NCBI RefSeq assembly: GCF_003860135.1
Contig: NZ_RQYN01000048.1
Coordinates: 1 to 37,162, forward strand
Direction of reading: 5' to 3'
DNA from: Tannerella forsythia
GTDB lineage: Bacteria > Bacteroidota > Bacteroidia > Bacteroidales > Tannerellaceae
Length of the DNA stretch: 37,162 nt
The notes under the pieces are model-generated. The model worked only from the letters and a program-made list of their open reading frames with translations, did not search any database and was not told the origin of the DNA. The position numbers were made by a program, and so were the translations under genes. Positions within the stretch are counted from its first letter, which is position 1; each line of letters opens with the position of its first letter. Positions 8,268 to 17,345 of this stretch are shown here, in pieces.

Positions 8268-9953
8268 ATGGCTGACGACAAGAAAATTATTTTTTCGATG
8301 GTGGGAGTGAGCAAGATTTTCCCACCGCAAAAACAAGTGCTGAAGAACATTTACCTTTCGTTTTTTTACGGAGCCAAAATCGGAATTATCGGTTTGAACG
8401 GTTCCGGGAAATCGACGTTGTTGAAAATTATTGCCGGGCTGGATAAAGACTTTCTGGGCGAGGTCGTTTTTTCACCCGGTTATACCGTCGGTTATCTGGA
8501 GCAAGACCCGCACCTCGAAGCCGGTAAGACCGTCAAAGAAATTGTACAGGAGGGGGTGCAGGAAACGGTCGACTTGCTGAAAGAGTTTGAAGAGGTAAAT
8601 GAGAAATTCGGAGATCCGGAGGTGCTTGAAAACCCGGATAAGATGGAGGCGCTGATGAATCGTCAGGCGGAGCTTCAGGATAAGATCGATGCGATGGACG
8701 CATGGAATCTCGATAGTAAACTCGAACGTGCGATGGACGCCTTACGCTGTCCGCCCGAAGATCAGGTGGTCGATACGCTGTCAGGAGGTGAGCGCCGCCG
8801 TGTGGCGTTGTGCCGTCTGCTGTTACAACAGCCCGATGTGCTTTTGCTCGATGAGCCGACGAACCACCTCGACGCCGAATCGATCGACTGGCTTGAACAA
8901 CACCTGCAACAATACGCAGGCACGGTGATTTGCATCACGCACGACCGTTATTTCCTCGACCATGTGGCCGGCTGGATTCTCGAACTCGACCGAGGCGAAG
9001 GAATTCCGTGGAAAGGCAATTACTCGTCGTGGCTCGATCAGAAGACACAACGTATGGCGCAGGAGGAGAAGCAAGCGAGCAAACGTCGGAAGACGCTCGA
9101 ACGCGAGTTGGAATGGATACGCATGGCGCCGAAGGCCCGTCAGGCAAAAGGCAAAGCGCGTCTAAACTCTTATGAATCGTTACTCAACGAAGACCAGAAA
9201 GAGCGTGAAACGAAGCTCGAAATATTTATTCCGAACGGCCCTCGTTTGGGGAATAAGGTGATCGAAGCGCATGATGTTGCCAAAGCGTTCGGTGATAAAT
9301 TACTGTTCGATAATCTCAACTTCATGCTGCCGCCTAACGGTATCGTGGGAGTTATCGGGCCGAACGGTGCCGGAAAGACGACTCTTTTTAAGATGATTAT
9401 GGGGCAGGAGGCCATCGATAAGGGAGAGTTTGAAGTCGGTGAAACGGTTAAAGTCGGATACGTCGATCAGACTCATAAGGATATTGATCCGAATAAATCC
9501 GTGTATCAGGTGGTCTCAGGCGGAAATGACTTTATACGTGTCGGTGGAAAAGAAATCAATTCGAGAGCTTATCTTTCCCGATTCAATTTTGCCGGAGCCG
9601 ATCAGGAGAAGCTGTGCGGCGTACTGTCGGGCGGTGAACGCAACCGACTGCATCTGGCCCTTGCCCTGAAAGCCGAAGCCAATGTGTTGCTGCTCGACGA
9701 GCCGACGAACGATATCGACGTGAATACGCTTCGCGCGTTGGAAGAAGGCTTGGAGAACTTTGCCGGCTGTGCCGTTGTGATCTCGCACGACCGTTGGTTC
9801 CTCGATCGAATCTGCACGCATATCCTTTCGTTCGAAGGGAACTCCGAGGTCGTGTTTTACGAAGGCAGTTATTCGGATTACGAAGAATATAAGCGTAAGC
9901 AGGTAGGCTTTACCGAACCGAAGCGAATCAGATACAGGCAGCTGGTCAAATGA
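8268..9953 (+). CDS. ettA: ABC-F ATPase, energy-dependent translational throttle EttA
   Basis: EttA binds the ribosomal E site and gates entry into elongation according to the ATP/ADP ratio. The 561-residue soluble protein has two ABC domains without membrane segments: Walker A GLNGSGKST (about 42-50) and GPNGAGKTT (about 364), signatures LSGGE (about 171 and 453), and Walker B ending LLLDEPTNHLD and LLLDEPTNDID. The charged linker between them carries the ABC-F family region. Length, the WLEQHL and HDRYFLDHV segments, and the GIPWKGNYSSWL segment fit EttA better than Uup or antibiotic-resistance ABC-Fs. The start at 8268 follows from the family N-terminus and the promoter position. Confidence 0.93.
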   Translation: MADDKKIIFSMVGVSKIFPPQKQVLKNIYLSFFYGAKIGIIGLNGSGKSTLLKIIAGLDKDFLGEVVFSPGYTVGYLEQDPHLEAGKTVKEIVQEGVQETVDLLKEFEEVNEKFGDPEVLENPDKMEALMNRQAELQDKIDAMDAWNLDSKLERAMDALRCPPEDQVVDTLSGGERRRVALCRLLLQQPDVLLLDEPTNHLDAESIDWLEQHLQQYAGTVICITHDRYFLDHVAGWILELDRGEGIPWKGNYSSWLDQKTQRMAQEEKQASKRRKTLERELEWIRMAPKARQAKGKARLNSYESLLNEDQKERETKLEIFIPNGPRLGNKVIEAHDVAKAFGDKLLFDNLNFMLPPNGIVGVIGPNGAGKTTLFKMIMGQEAIDKGEFEVGETVKVGYVDQTHKDIDPNKSVYQVVSGGNDFIRVGGKEINSRAYLSRFNFAGADQEKLCGVLSGGERNRLHLALALKAEANVLLLDEPTNDIDVNTLRALEEGLENFAGCAVVISHDRWFLDRICTHILSFEGNSEVVFYEGSYSDYEEYKRKQVGFTEPKRIRYRQLVK

Positions 9954-9992
9954 CCTGCTGTCGTGTCATCACCATTTTATATTTATTGTATC

Positions 9993-10637
9993 ATGAAACG
10001 TAGAATTTTTTTGCTGTCCGCCATCGTGGCGGCGTGTATGACGGCAGGAAGCGGTCATGCACAAACGGAAGATCTGTTCAACGGCAAGGACTTGTCGAAC
10101 TGGAACTTTGTAGTGGCTGACGGAAATACACCGGCCGAAGACGTGTTTTCCGTGCAGGACGGTGTGATCCTCATCCAGGGCAATCCGTTCGGCTATATGT
10201 ACACGAAAAAGAAGTATACCGACTTTACGTTGGAAGTCGAATGGGCGTGGGTCGACAAGGCTTCGAACAGCGGCATTTTTCTGATGATTAGCGATCCGAA
10301 GACTCCGTTCCCGAACGGTATCGAATGTCAGTTGCATGCCGGTGATGCCGGCGACTTTATTCTGCTCGAAGGCGCTGATCTCGCAGAGTATAAACAACCG
10401 GCAGGGGAAGAGCGTCCGAAATTTCCGGTCGTTAAGAAACGCGCCGACTCGAACGAAAAACCTGTCGGAGAATGGAACAAGGCGAAGATTGAAGTCAAAG
10501 ACGGAGCGATCAAGGTGTACATTAACGATCTCTTGCAGAACACCGGAACGAGCAATGTGAAAGCAGGATACATCGGTCTGCAAAGCGAAGGTGGCCTGAT
10601 TCAGTTCCGTACCGTGAAGGTCACTCCGGCCGGTTGA
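9993..10637 (+). CDS. Secreted DUF1080 (3-keto-disaccharide hydrolase-like) protein
   Basis: The 214-residue protein has a signal peptide (MKRRIFLL, then a hydrophobic core, with cleavage probably after GHA at about residue 23). The rest fits the DUF1080 fold, a concanavalin-like beta sandwich often annotated as 3-keto-disaccharide hydrolase: it starts with DLFNGKDLSNWNF and has a later GYIGLQSEGG segment near the C-terminus that is typical of the family. It is presumably periplasmic or surface exposed and acts on a glycan, but the substrate cannot be read from sequence. The start at 9993 gives the clean signal peptide; an ATG at 9963 would add ten residues. It lies 39 bases after ettA. Confidence 0.85.
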   Translation: MKRRIFLLSAIVAACMTAGSGHAQTEDLFNGKDLSNWNFVVADGNTPAEDVFSVQDGVILIQGNPFGYMYTKKKYTDFTLEVEWAWVDKASNSGIFLMISDPKTPFPNGIECQLHAGDAGDFILLEGADLAEYKQPAGEERPKFPVVKKRADSNEKPVGEWNKAKIEVKDGAIKVYINDLLQNTGTSNVKAGYIGLQSEGGLIQFRTVKVTPAG

Positions 10638-10655
10638 GGCTTAGCCTCAACCCGG
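10630..10655. terminator. Strong bidirectional hairpin between DUF1080 gene and dnaB
   Basis: CCGGTTGAGGC (10630-10640) and GCCTCAACCCGG (10644-10655) form an 11-bp stem with one bulged base and a TTA loop. It covers the stop codon of the plus-strand gene and abuts the dnaB stop at 10656-10658. It would serve both converging transcripts. There is no long U-tract on either side, so termination may be imperfect. Confidence 0.55.
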
Positions 10656-12191
10656 TCAGAAGGGATAGGGGCTCTCCGATTGCACTGAAAGAAAGTCTTC
10701 GACATTCGGTGCGAAAGGAGACCTCTCGTTTTCATCTCCCGTATGATCGAGCTGGTTCATGCTCGACGCATATTCTTTTGTCGCCAGATCTTCGTCCAGA
10801 TTCATAAATTTCGCAAACTCACTTTTGAAACGCAGACGGACATCGCCTGTGGCACCGTTACGGTGTTTCGCGACGATGATTTCGGCCAGCCCGCGCAAAT
10901 CGTTTCCTTTCTCGTCTTCAAAGATTTTGTAATATTCCGGCCGATGGATGAAGCATACCATATCGGCATCCTGCTCGATAGCACCCGACTCACGCAAGTC
11001 GGCCAACTGCGGGCGTTTTCCTTCGATTCCCTGACGCGATTCGACCCCACGGTTCAACTGCGAAAGGGCAATTATCGGAATATTGAGTTCCTTGGCCAGT
11101 GCCTTCAATGATCGGGAGATGGTGCTCACTTCCTGCTCACGGCTACCGAAGTTCATGCCGCTGGCGTTCATCAGCTGAAGGTAATCGATAAAGATGCATT
11201 TGATCTTATGTTCACGAACTAAACGTCGCGCTTTGGTACGTAGCTCGAAGATGGAAAGACTGGGAGTATCGTCGACATAAATCGGGGCATCGTACAAATC
11301 TTTGATTTTATATTCGAGCTGCTCCCATTCGTATTTTTCCAGTCTTCCGCTTTTGATTTTTTCGCCGGACAATTCACATACATTTACGATCAGACGGTTC
11401 ACAAGCTGGACATTACTCATTTCAAGCGAGAACATCGCAACGGGAATGTTGAAATTAAGCGCCATGTTTTTGGCCATCGAAAGCACAAAAGCCGTCTTTC
11501 CCATCGCCGGACGGGCTGCAATAATCACCAAATCGGAATTTTGCCAGCCTGATGTGATTTTATCTAAGTATGTGAAGCCGCTGGGCGAACCGCTCAATCC
11601 TTCTTTCCGGTTAGCCGCTTTCTCCAATAACTCGCGGGCTTGCTTGATCACCGGATTGATTTGAATCGCTTCGTTCTTAATATTTTGCTGTGAAATTCTG
11701 AAAAGTTCGCCTTCTGCCTCTTGCATCAGTTCTCTGACTTCGACGGTCTCATCGAAGGCTTTCCCTTGAATCAGGCCGGTATAGCGGATCAATTCACGTG
11801 CCAGATATTTCTGTGCGACGATCTGCGAATGATATTCTAAGTGTGCCGTACTGGCTATATTTTCTGTTAAGCGCGAGATGTAGAGCGGTCCTCCGACGGT
11901 TTCCAAATCGCCGTTTTTCTTCAACTGCTCCACAACGGTCAGCATATCGATGGGTTGCTGACGGGCGGCTAAATCTAAAATCGCCTGATAAATCAGCTCG
12001 TGGGCTTTTTCATAAAAACTTTCGGGTTTAAGTATCTCATTTACTTTGAAGAATGCATCCTGTTCAAGCATCAACGCACCGAGGATGGCCGCTTCGAGAT
12101 CGCGAGCCTGCGGTTGTAATCTTCCCACATCGGAAACTTGTACGACCGCGGGCTTCTTCCGCGTCGCATTTTTCTTTTGTCCTTCTGCCAT
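10656..12191 (-). CDS. dnaB: Replicative DNA helicase DnaB
   Basis: DnaB is the hexameric helicase that unwinds DNA at the replication fork. The 511-residue protein has the N-terminal primase-interacting domain (about 25-130), then the RecA-like motor with Walker A ARPAMGKT (226-233), Walker B IFIDYLQLM, and the QLNRGVESR and DLRESGAIEQDAD segments. I chose the ATG at 12191: a -7 element at 12216-12223 would place the transcript start downstream of the in-frame ATGs at 12215 and 12218. It follows mrcA on the same strand but seems to have its own promoter. Confidence 0.95.
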   Translation of the reverse strand: MAEGQKKNATRKKPAVVQVSDVGRLQPQARDLEAAILGALMLEQDAFFKVNEILKPESFYEKAHELIYQAILDLAARQQPIDMLTVVEQLKKNGDLETVGGPLYISRLTENIASTAHLEYHSQIVAQKYLARELIRYTGLIQGKAFDETVEVRELMQEAEGELFRISQQNIKNEAIQINPVIKQARELLEKAANRKEGLSGSPSGFTYLDKITSGWQNSDLVIIAARPAMGKTAFVLSMAKNMALNFNIPVAMFSLEMSNVQLVNRLIVNVCELSGEKIKSGRLEKYEWEQLEYKIKDLYDAPIYVDDTPSLSIFELRTKARRLVREHKIKCIFIDYLQLMNASGMNFGSREQEVSTISRSLKALAKELNIPIIALSQLNRGVESRQGIEGKRPQLADLRESGAIEQDADMVCFIHRPEYYKIFEDEKGNDLRGLAEIIVAKHRNGATGDVRLRFKSEFAKFMNLDEDLATKEYASSMNQLDHTGDENERSPFAPNVEDFLSVQSESPYPF

Positions 12192-12215
12192 GTCTTGTTT
12201 TGATAATTCGGGCAT

Positions 12216-12223
12216 CAAAAGTA
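12216..12223 (-). promoter_or_regulatory. Putative -7 element for dnaB
   Basis: The minus strand reads TACTTTTG, an exact TAnnTTTG match. The transcript would start around 12211, about 20 bases before the ATG at 12191. This favours the shorter DnaB start. No clear -33 TTG was found. Confidence 0.5.
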
Positions 12224-12286
12224 CATGTTTTTAGGCAGACGGAAGCCCCGAAAAAAGACAATTTATAAAGATGTTTTGAACAACGA

Positions 12287-14713
12287 TCAGTTAAAAAAGT
12301 CGTCGAATCCGGTTGCTTCGTTTACCCGACTGTTGTTATCTTTTGAAGAACCGCACGATACGGCATATTGCGACGGTACATCAAAGTTTTCCGTTTCGGA
12401 ATATCCCAATGTTTTATCGGCATACACCTTCTGCATAAATAAAGCAAAAATAGGTAACGCCATCGAAGCGCCTTGCCCTTCACTCATCCGGTCGAAGTGG
12501 ATCGAACGGTCTTCACCGCCTACCCAGCATCCGGCCACAAGGCTGGGCGTAAATCCCATAAACCAGCCGTCGGAGTTGTTCTGTGTCGTGCCTGTTTTGC
12601 CACCCATGGGTGCACGTACGCCATACCGAAAGCGCAATCGACTACCTGTACCACCATCTACCACGCTGCGTAACATCCCGATCATCTTGCACGAGGCTTC
12701 TTCGGACAGTACTTCGTTGACTTGTGCGGAGAACGAAGCGATCGTGTTGCCGTACGAATCTTCGATACGGGTCACGTAAAGCGGCTCGACGCGAATTCCT
12801 TTATTAGGGAAAACACTGTATCCGCTTACCATTTCGCTGACTGAAATATCGGGTGTACCCAGACACATCGAAACGACCGGATCGATATGTCCTTTCATAC
12901 CGTATGAACGCAACAGGCGTACCAGCATATAGGGCGAGAGCTGTTTCATCAGATAAGCCGTTACCCAGTTCGATGAGTTTTGCAGCCCCCACTGGATGGT
13001 CACTTCTTCGCCGATATGTTTAGCCCCTGTATTCTTAGGAGCCCATTCTTTACCGTTTTCATCGACGAGAACTTGTTGGACATGGCGCATTTTATCGCAA
13101 GGATCAACGCCTTCGATCACAGCCAGAGAATAGAGGAAAGGTTTCATGGTCGATCCGATTTGACGCCGTCCGGTCGAGACCATGTCGTATTTGAAGTAAT
13201 TGTAATCGATCCCGCCGACGTAGGCCTTTACATATCCGGTTCGCGGATCCATGGCCATAAAGGCCGTACGCAGGAAGCTTTTGTAGTAACGTATCGAGTC
13301 CATCGGTGTCATGGTGGTATCGATCGTTCCCGACCAACTGAATACTTGCATATCGACAGGCGTTTCAAAACTCTTTTTAATCTCGTTGTCGGATTTGCCG
13401 GCGTTTTTTAAGATACGGTAGCGATCGCTCTGCACCATGGCGCGTGTCAGCATTTCTTCCCGCTGTTCTTTGGAAACACGTTGAGAGAAGGGGGCATATT
13501 CACGTCCTTGCTTCTCCTTGAAAAAGGCCGGTTGCAGTGTTTGGCTCAGATGTTCGACCACGACTTCTTCAGCATATTGCTGCATGTGCGAATCGATGGT
13601 CGTATAGACTTTCAGTCCGTCGGTATAGATGTTGTACGGTTCGCCGTTGGTTTTTGTGTTTTTATGACACCAGCCATACAACGGGTTCGTTTCCCATGCC
13701 AGCGAATCGTCCGAGAATTTCTGCGATTGCCACGCCGCGTAATCGCTACGTACCGGCTTTTTAGCCGTAAGCATCAGGCGGAGGTATTCACGAAAATAGC
13801 GTGCCGGCCCTTCGTTATGGTCCATCCGCGTGAAATGCAGTTCGAGCGGTAAAGCGCATAACGAATCGCATGCGGCCGCATCGAGGTAACCGGCTTTCTT
13901 CATCTGAAGGAGCACCGTATTGCGGCGATTGCGCGTGCGTTCGTTGTGACGAACCGGATTATAATACGACGGATTTTTGCACATCCCGACGAGTGTCGCC
14001 GCCTCTTCTACTTTCAAGGTTTTCGGGGTCTGTCCGAAATAAACACGGGCAGCCGACTGAATACCTACGGCGTTGTGAAGAAAATCGAACTTGTTCAGAT
14101 ACATGTTGATGATTTCTTCCTTCGTGTAATAGCGCTCCAGACGTACGGCAATCACCCATTCGATCGGTTTTTGCAGCAAACGTTCGCTTAGATTTTCGAC
14201 ACGAGGAGAAAATAATTGTTTGGCTAATTGCTGTGTGATCGTACTGCCTCCACCGCCGCTTTTTTGCATCAGCAGGCCGCGTTTGACAACAGCACGAAAC
14301 AAACCGCGCACATCGATGCCGCAATGCTTCGTAAAACGCACATCTTCCGTTGCGATTAACGCTTTGACAAGGTCGGGAGATAAATCGTTATAGCTAACAT
14401 AGATGCGATTGTCTTTTCCGTACGAATAGCTGCCCAGCATCTTGCCGTCGGACGAGATGACCTGTGTCGCATAACGGTCGATAGGGTTTTCCAACTGTTC
14501 GATGGGAGGAACGTAACCGATCATTCCCTTGCCGATGGCTATAAAGATCAGGATGCTTGCAAAGACAAACAGCCCGGCCAACGACCAGAGTGTCACGATC
14601 AGGTATCCGCGTCGCTTCGGCGTCAGATTCAGTTTGCGACTCATCCATGCCGAGGTTTTGCGGTATCCGGCAATCGCTTTCGATAAGATAGCTTTGATTT
14701 TCTCCTTCATCAT
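12287..14713 (-). CDS. mrcA: Class A penicillin-binding protein (PBP1A type)
   Basis: This bifunctional enzyme polymerises and cross-links peptidoglycan in the periplasm. The protein has about 808 residues: a cytoplasmic basic stretch, one membrane helix (about 35-60), a GT51 glycosyltransferase domain with ATEDVRF and the GGSTITQQLAKQLF motif, and a transpeptidase domain with GSTMKPF (SxxK), SSN and GGKTGTTQ. All catalytic motifs are intact. The start is ATG 14713 (or the adjacent ATG at 14710), 4 bases after the tatC stop; an upstream in-frame ATG at 14767 would lie inside tatC and add cysteine-rich residues unlike the family. The close spacing suggests cotranscription with tatAC. Confidence 0.94.
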   Translation of the reverse strand: MMKEKIKAILSKAIAGYRKTSAWMSRKLNLTPKRRGYLIVTLWSLAGLFVFASILIFIAIGKGMIGYVPPIEQLENPIDRYATQVISSDGKMLGSYSYGKDNRIYVSYNDLSPDLVKALIATEDVRFTKHCGIDVRGLFRAVVKRGLLMQKSGGGGSTITQQLAKQLFSPRVENLSERLLQKPIEWVIAVRLERYYTKEEIINMYLNKFDFLHNAVGIQSAARVYFGQTPKTLKVEEAATLVGMCKNPSYYNPVRHNERTRNRRNTVLLQMKKAGYLDAAACDSLCALPLELHFTRMDHNEGPARYFREYLRLMLTAKKPVRSDYAAWQSQKFSDDSLAWETNPLYGWCHKNTKTNGEPYNIYTDGLKVYTTIDSHMQQYAEEVVVEHLSQTLQPAFFKEKQGREYAPFSQRVSKEQREEMLTRAMVQSDRYRILKNAGKSDNEIKKSFETPVDMQVFSWSGTIDTTMTPMDSIRYYKSFLRTAFMAMDPRTGYVKAYVGGIDYNYFKYDMVSTGRRQIGSTMKPFLYSLAVIEGVDPCDKMRHVQQVLVDENGKEWAPKNTGAKHIGEEVTIQWGLQNSSNWVTAYLMKQLSPYMLVRLLRSYGMKGHIDPVVSMCLGTPDISVSEMVSGYSVFPNKGIRVEPLYVTRIEDSYGNTIASFSAQVNEVLSEEASCKMIGMLRSVVDGGTGSRLRFRYGVRAPMGGKTGTTQNNSDGWFMGFTPSLVAGCWVGGEDRSIHFDRMSEGQGASMALPIFALFMQKVYADKTLGYSETENFDVPSQYAVSCGSSKDNNSRVNEATGFDDFFN

Positions 14714-14717
14714 TACA

Positions 14718-15575
14718 TTATAAATCTTTTTCGGCAGACACGGTTGACAACAACTCGTCCGAATCATCTTCCGCTTCCGTTTCTTCCGGCGCTTTTTTTA
14801 CAAAGAAAGCGCTCAACTCATACAAGCCGTACAAGGGGAAGAAGACAAGCGACAACGTGAACGGATCACCACTGGGCGTAATAAACGCCGCCGCCACTAA
14901 CAGACCCACGATGGCATAACGCCGATAGGTACGGAAGAACGAGCGGTTGAGAATACCTATCTGCGAAAGCAGCCACGACAGCAACGGCATCTCAAAAACA
15001 ATCCCCATGATGAAGATCATCATCAGGAAATTGTCCATATACGATTCGAGCGAAACCTGTTCCGTGATAGCTGCACTCAACTCATAAGTCGCCAAGAATC
15101 GGAGCGTCATCGGGAATACGATAAAATATCCTACGCTGCATCCGATGAAAAACATAAGGGTACCGAACGAGAAAACCCAGCGAACGCTTTTCATCTCGTT
15201 CTCGTAGAGTGCCGGGCGAATAAATTTCCAGACCTCATACACCAGATAAGGAAACGTCAGAAGCAATGCCAGCCAGAAAGAGGAAGACATGTGCGTAAAA
15301 AACTGGGTGGCCAGTTTGATGTTGACGATGTTTACCTTAAAAGCCGGATCGCAGAAGTCCGGCAGAAACGATACGCTCGACGTCACTTTACACATCAGTC
15401 GGTAGGTGGCAAAATCGCCGTAGCAGGGAGCCATGATGACATGATCGAACAGATAACGCATCATGGAGAAAGAAGCAATCGTAAAAACAAGAAGAGCTAA
15501 AATGCAGCGGAATAGAGTCCATCGAAGCGCTTCCAGGTGATCCCAGAAGGACATTTCGTCATTTTGCTGTGACAT
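14718..15575 (-). CDS. tatC: Sec-independent translocase subunit TatC
   Basis: TatC is the membrane receptor that recognises twin-arginine signal peptides and exports folded proteins. The 285-residue protein has six predicted membrane segments. It starts with the family pattern FWDHLEALRWTLFR, and contains the long first periplasmic loop and a YEVWKFIRPALYENE segment typical of TatC. The C-terminal tail is acidic. It lies 16 bases after tatA and 4 bases before mrcA. Confidence 0.95.
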   Translation of the reverse strand: MSQQNDEMSFWDHLEALRWTLFRCILALLVFTIASFSMMRYLFDHVIMAPCYGDFATYRLMCKVTSSVSFLPDFCDPAFKVNIVNIKLATQFFTHMSSSFWLALLLTFPYLVYEVWKFIRPALYENEMKSVRWVFSFGTLMFFIGCSVGYFIVFPMTLRFLATYELSAAITEQVSLESYMDNFLMMIFIMGIVFEMPLLSWLLSQIGILNRSFFRTYRRYAIVGLLVAAAFITPSGDPFTLSLVFFPLYGLYELSAFFVKKAPEETEAEDDSDELLSTVSAEKDL

Positions 15576-15591
15576 GTTTATTTCGGTGCTT

Positions 15592-15789
15592 TTATTTCGT
15601 CGTGTTCGTGTCGTTCAAATTGATATCGTCTTCGATGCCTTTGACTCCGTCTTTAAAGTTGCGAATGCCTTTGCCCAACCCTTTCATCAGTTCGGGAATC
15701 TTTTTCCCGCCGAAGAGCAATAAGACGAGGACGGCAATAATGATGATTTCACCGGTACCTAAATTTCCCAAAAATAATAACTGGTTCAT
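15592..15789 (-). CDS. tatA: Twin-arginine translocase pore subunit TatA
   Basis: TatA oligomers form the transient export pore. The 65-residue protein has one N-terminal membrane helix followed by [21 protein letters not shown], the hallmark hinge and amphipathic helix, then an acidic tail. The length is short but usual for TatA/E of this phylum. It is the first gene of a tatA-tatC-mrcA unit. No TatB is present in the window, which is common when TatA covers both roles. Confidence 0.93.
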   Translation of the reverse strand: MNQLLFLGNLGTGEIIIIAVLVLLLFGGKKIPELMKGLGKGIRNFKDGVKGIEDDINLNDTNTTK

Positions 15790-15830
15790 ATATGAATAAA
15801 TAAAGTTAATAATTCGTTTTGTCTGCCAGG

Positions 15831-15838
15831 CAAAGGTA
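15831..15838 (-). promoter_or_regulatory. Putative -7 element for tatA-tatC-mrcA
   Basis: The minus strand reads TACCTTTG, matching TAnnTTTG. Initiation near 15826 gives a leader of about 35 bases. It lies back to back with the fabD promoter in a 127-base divergent region. Confidence 0.5.
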
Positions 15839-15889
15839 CAATTTGAAAATGATTCGACGATCCTTTTTACTAAATTTATTACTTTTGCG

Positions 15890-15897
15890 GCGTCTAA
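15890..15897 (+). promoter_or_regulatory. Putative -7 element for fabD operon
   Basis: TACTTTTG matches TAnnTTTG, with a T-rich stretch about 20 bases upstream in place of a clear TTG. Transcription near 15902 would leave about 15 bases before the fabD ATG at 15917. Confidence 0.5.
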
Positions 15898-15916
15898 AAA
15901 ATAAAATAGAAGATTT

Positions 15917-16798
15917 ATGAATGCGTATGTATTCCCCGGACAGGGGGCACAATTCGTTGGAATGGGGAAAGATCTCTATGATCATAACCATCTTGCTAAA
16001 GAGCTTTTTGAACAGGCGAATGCCGTGCTCGGATTCCGTATTACGGACCTGATGTTTGCCGGAACGGACGAGGATTTGAAACAGACAAAAGTCACTCAGC
16101 CGGCTATTTTCCTGCATTCGGTCATTTTAGCCCGTACGTTGGGAGCAGACTTCCAACCCGATATGACGGCCGGACATTCTTTAGGTGAATTTTCGGCGCT
16201 CGTAGCGGGGCAGGCGTTGTCGTTTGAAGATGGTTTGAAGCTGGTTTCGAAACGCGCGCAAGCCATGCAGAAGGCATGCGAGCTGGCGCCGTCGACGATG
16301 GCGGCCGTGATCGGACTGCCGGACGAGACAGCCGAAAAAATATGCGCTGAGATTACGGACGAAATCGTGGTCTGCGCCAATTATAACTGTCCGGGGCAGA
16401 TCGTAATCTCCGGAAGCATGGCCGGTATCGATGCGGCATGTGAGAAATTAACGGCTGCCGGGGCGAAACGTGCGCTCAAGCTGAAGGTAGGCGGTGCATT
16501 CCACTCGCCACTGATGGAGCCGGCACGTGCCGAGCTGGCCGAGGCTATTGAATCGACCGCGTTCAATAAGCCTGTTTGTCCGGTCTATCAAAATGTGGAC
16601 GCCCGTCCGCAAACCGATCCGGATGTGATCCGTAAAAACCTTGTTGCTCAACTTACCTCGCCCGTACGCTGGACCCAGACCGTGCAAAACATGGTGGCCG
16701 ACGGCGCCACGCGTTTCGTCGAGCTCGGGCCGGGCAACGTGTTGCAGGGATTGATCAAGAAAATAAGCGGTAACGTTGCAACCGAAGGAAAACAATAA
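15917..16798 (+). CDS. fabD: Malonyl-CoA:ACP transacylase FabD
   Basis: FabD moves the malonyl group from CoA to acyl carrier protein, supplying extender units for fatty-acid synthesis. The 293-residue protein carries the oxyanion motif PGQGAQ (about 7-12), the nucleophile elbow GHSLG with Ser88, and the second catalytic residue His196 in GAFHSPLM. Length is typical. It leads a tight plus-strand unit with a DUF5063 gene 4 bases downstream. Confidence 0.96.
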   Translation: MNAYVFPGQGAQFVGMGKDLYDHNHLAKELFEQANAVLGFRITDLMFAGTDEDLKQTKVTQPAIFLHSVILARTLGADFQPDMTAGHSLGEFSALVAGQALSFEDGLKLVSKRAQAMQKACELAPSTMAAVIGLPDETAEKICAEITDEIVVCANYNCPGQIVISGSMAGIDAACEKLTAAGAKRALKLKVGGAFHSPLMEPARAELAEAIESTAFNKPVCPVYQNVDARPQTDPDVIRKNLVAQLTSPVRWTQTVQNMVADGATRFVELGPGNVLQGLIKKISGNVATEGKQ

Positions 16799-16802
16799 TC
16801 CG

Positions 16803-17345
16803 ATGGACGGGGGAAGCAGTCCGGTTTACGACAAGAATACGCTGGAATTCGTTACCGTAGCGTTCGAGTTTTGCTCGTGGATGGAATCCGTCGGGCATGA
16901 TTTGCCGGCCTTTGTCGATAAGGCGACCAAGCTGCTTCCTCTGCTTTATCTGAAAGCGACACTGCTGCCCGAAACGGAGGCGGATGACGATGCCGAAGTC
17001 TCGCACTTCGTTACGGAAGAGACGTATCATGCCCTCCGCGAGCGCCTCGCCGCGTTGCTGGGCGAATACGACACTTATCTGGAGACTTTTACGTCTGACA
17101 TGCAATACAGCGATATGCCTGTTGCAGCTTTTATTTCCGAAAATCTCTCCGACTTGTATCAGGACCTCGGCAATTTCGTCTCGCTCTTCCGGCAGGGATA
17201 CGAAGAAACGATGCGGCTGTCGCTGGCGCTCTGCACGGAGAATTTCCGGATGTATTGGGGGCAATCGCTCCTCAATGCGTTGAAAGCGCTTCATGCCGTG
17301 CGGTATAACGAAGATATGTACCTGACCGAAGAAGAAACGGTATGA
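16803..17345 (+). CDS. DUF5063 family protein
   Basis: The 180-residue acidic, probably all-helical protein matches the DUF5063 family as I recall it from Bacteroidetes, where it commonly lies next to a 3'-5' exonuclease gene. No signal peptide or membrane segment is seen, so it is probably cytoplasmic. Its function is unknown. The ATG at 16803 was chosen because it follows the fabD stop by 4 bases; an upstream ATG at 16776 lies within fabD. It ends with an ATGA overlap into the exonuclease gene, which points to coupled translation. Confidence 0.8.
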   Translation: MDGGSSPVYDKNTLEFVTVAFEFCSWMESVGHDLPAFVDKATKLLPLLYLKATLLPETEADDDAEVSHFVTEETYHALRERLAALLGEYDTYLETFTSDMQYSDMPVAAFISENLSDLYQDLGNFVSLFRQGYEETMRLSLALCTENFRMYWGQSLLNALKALHAVRYNEDMYLTEEETV

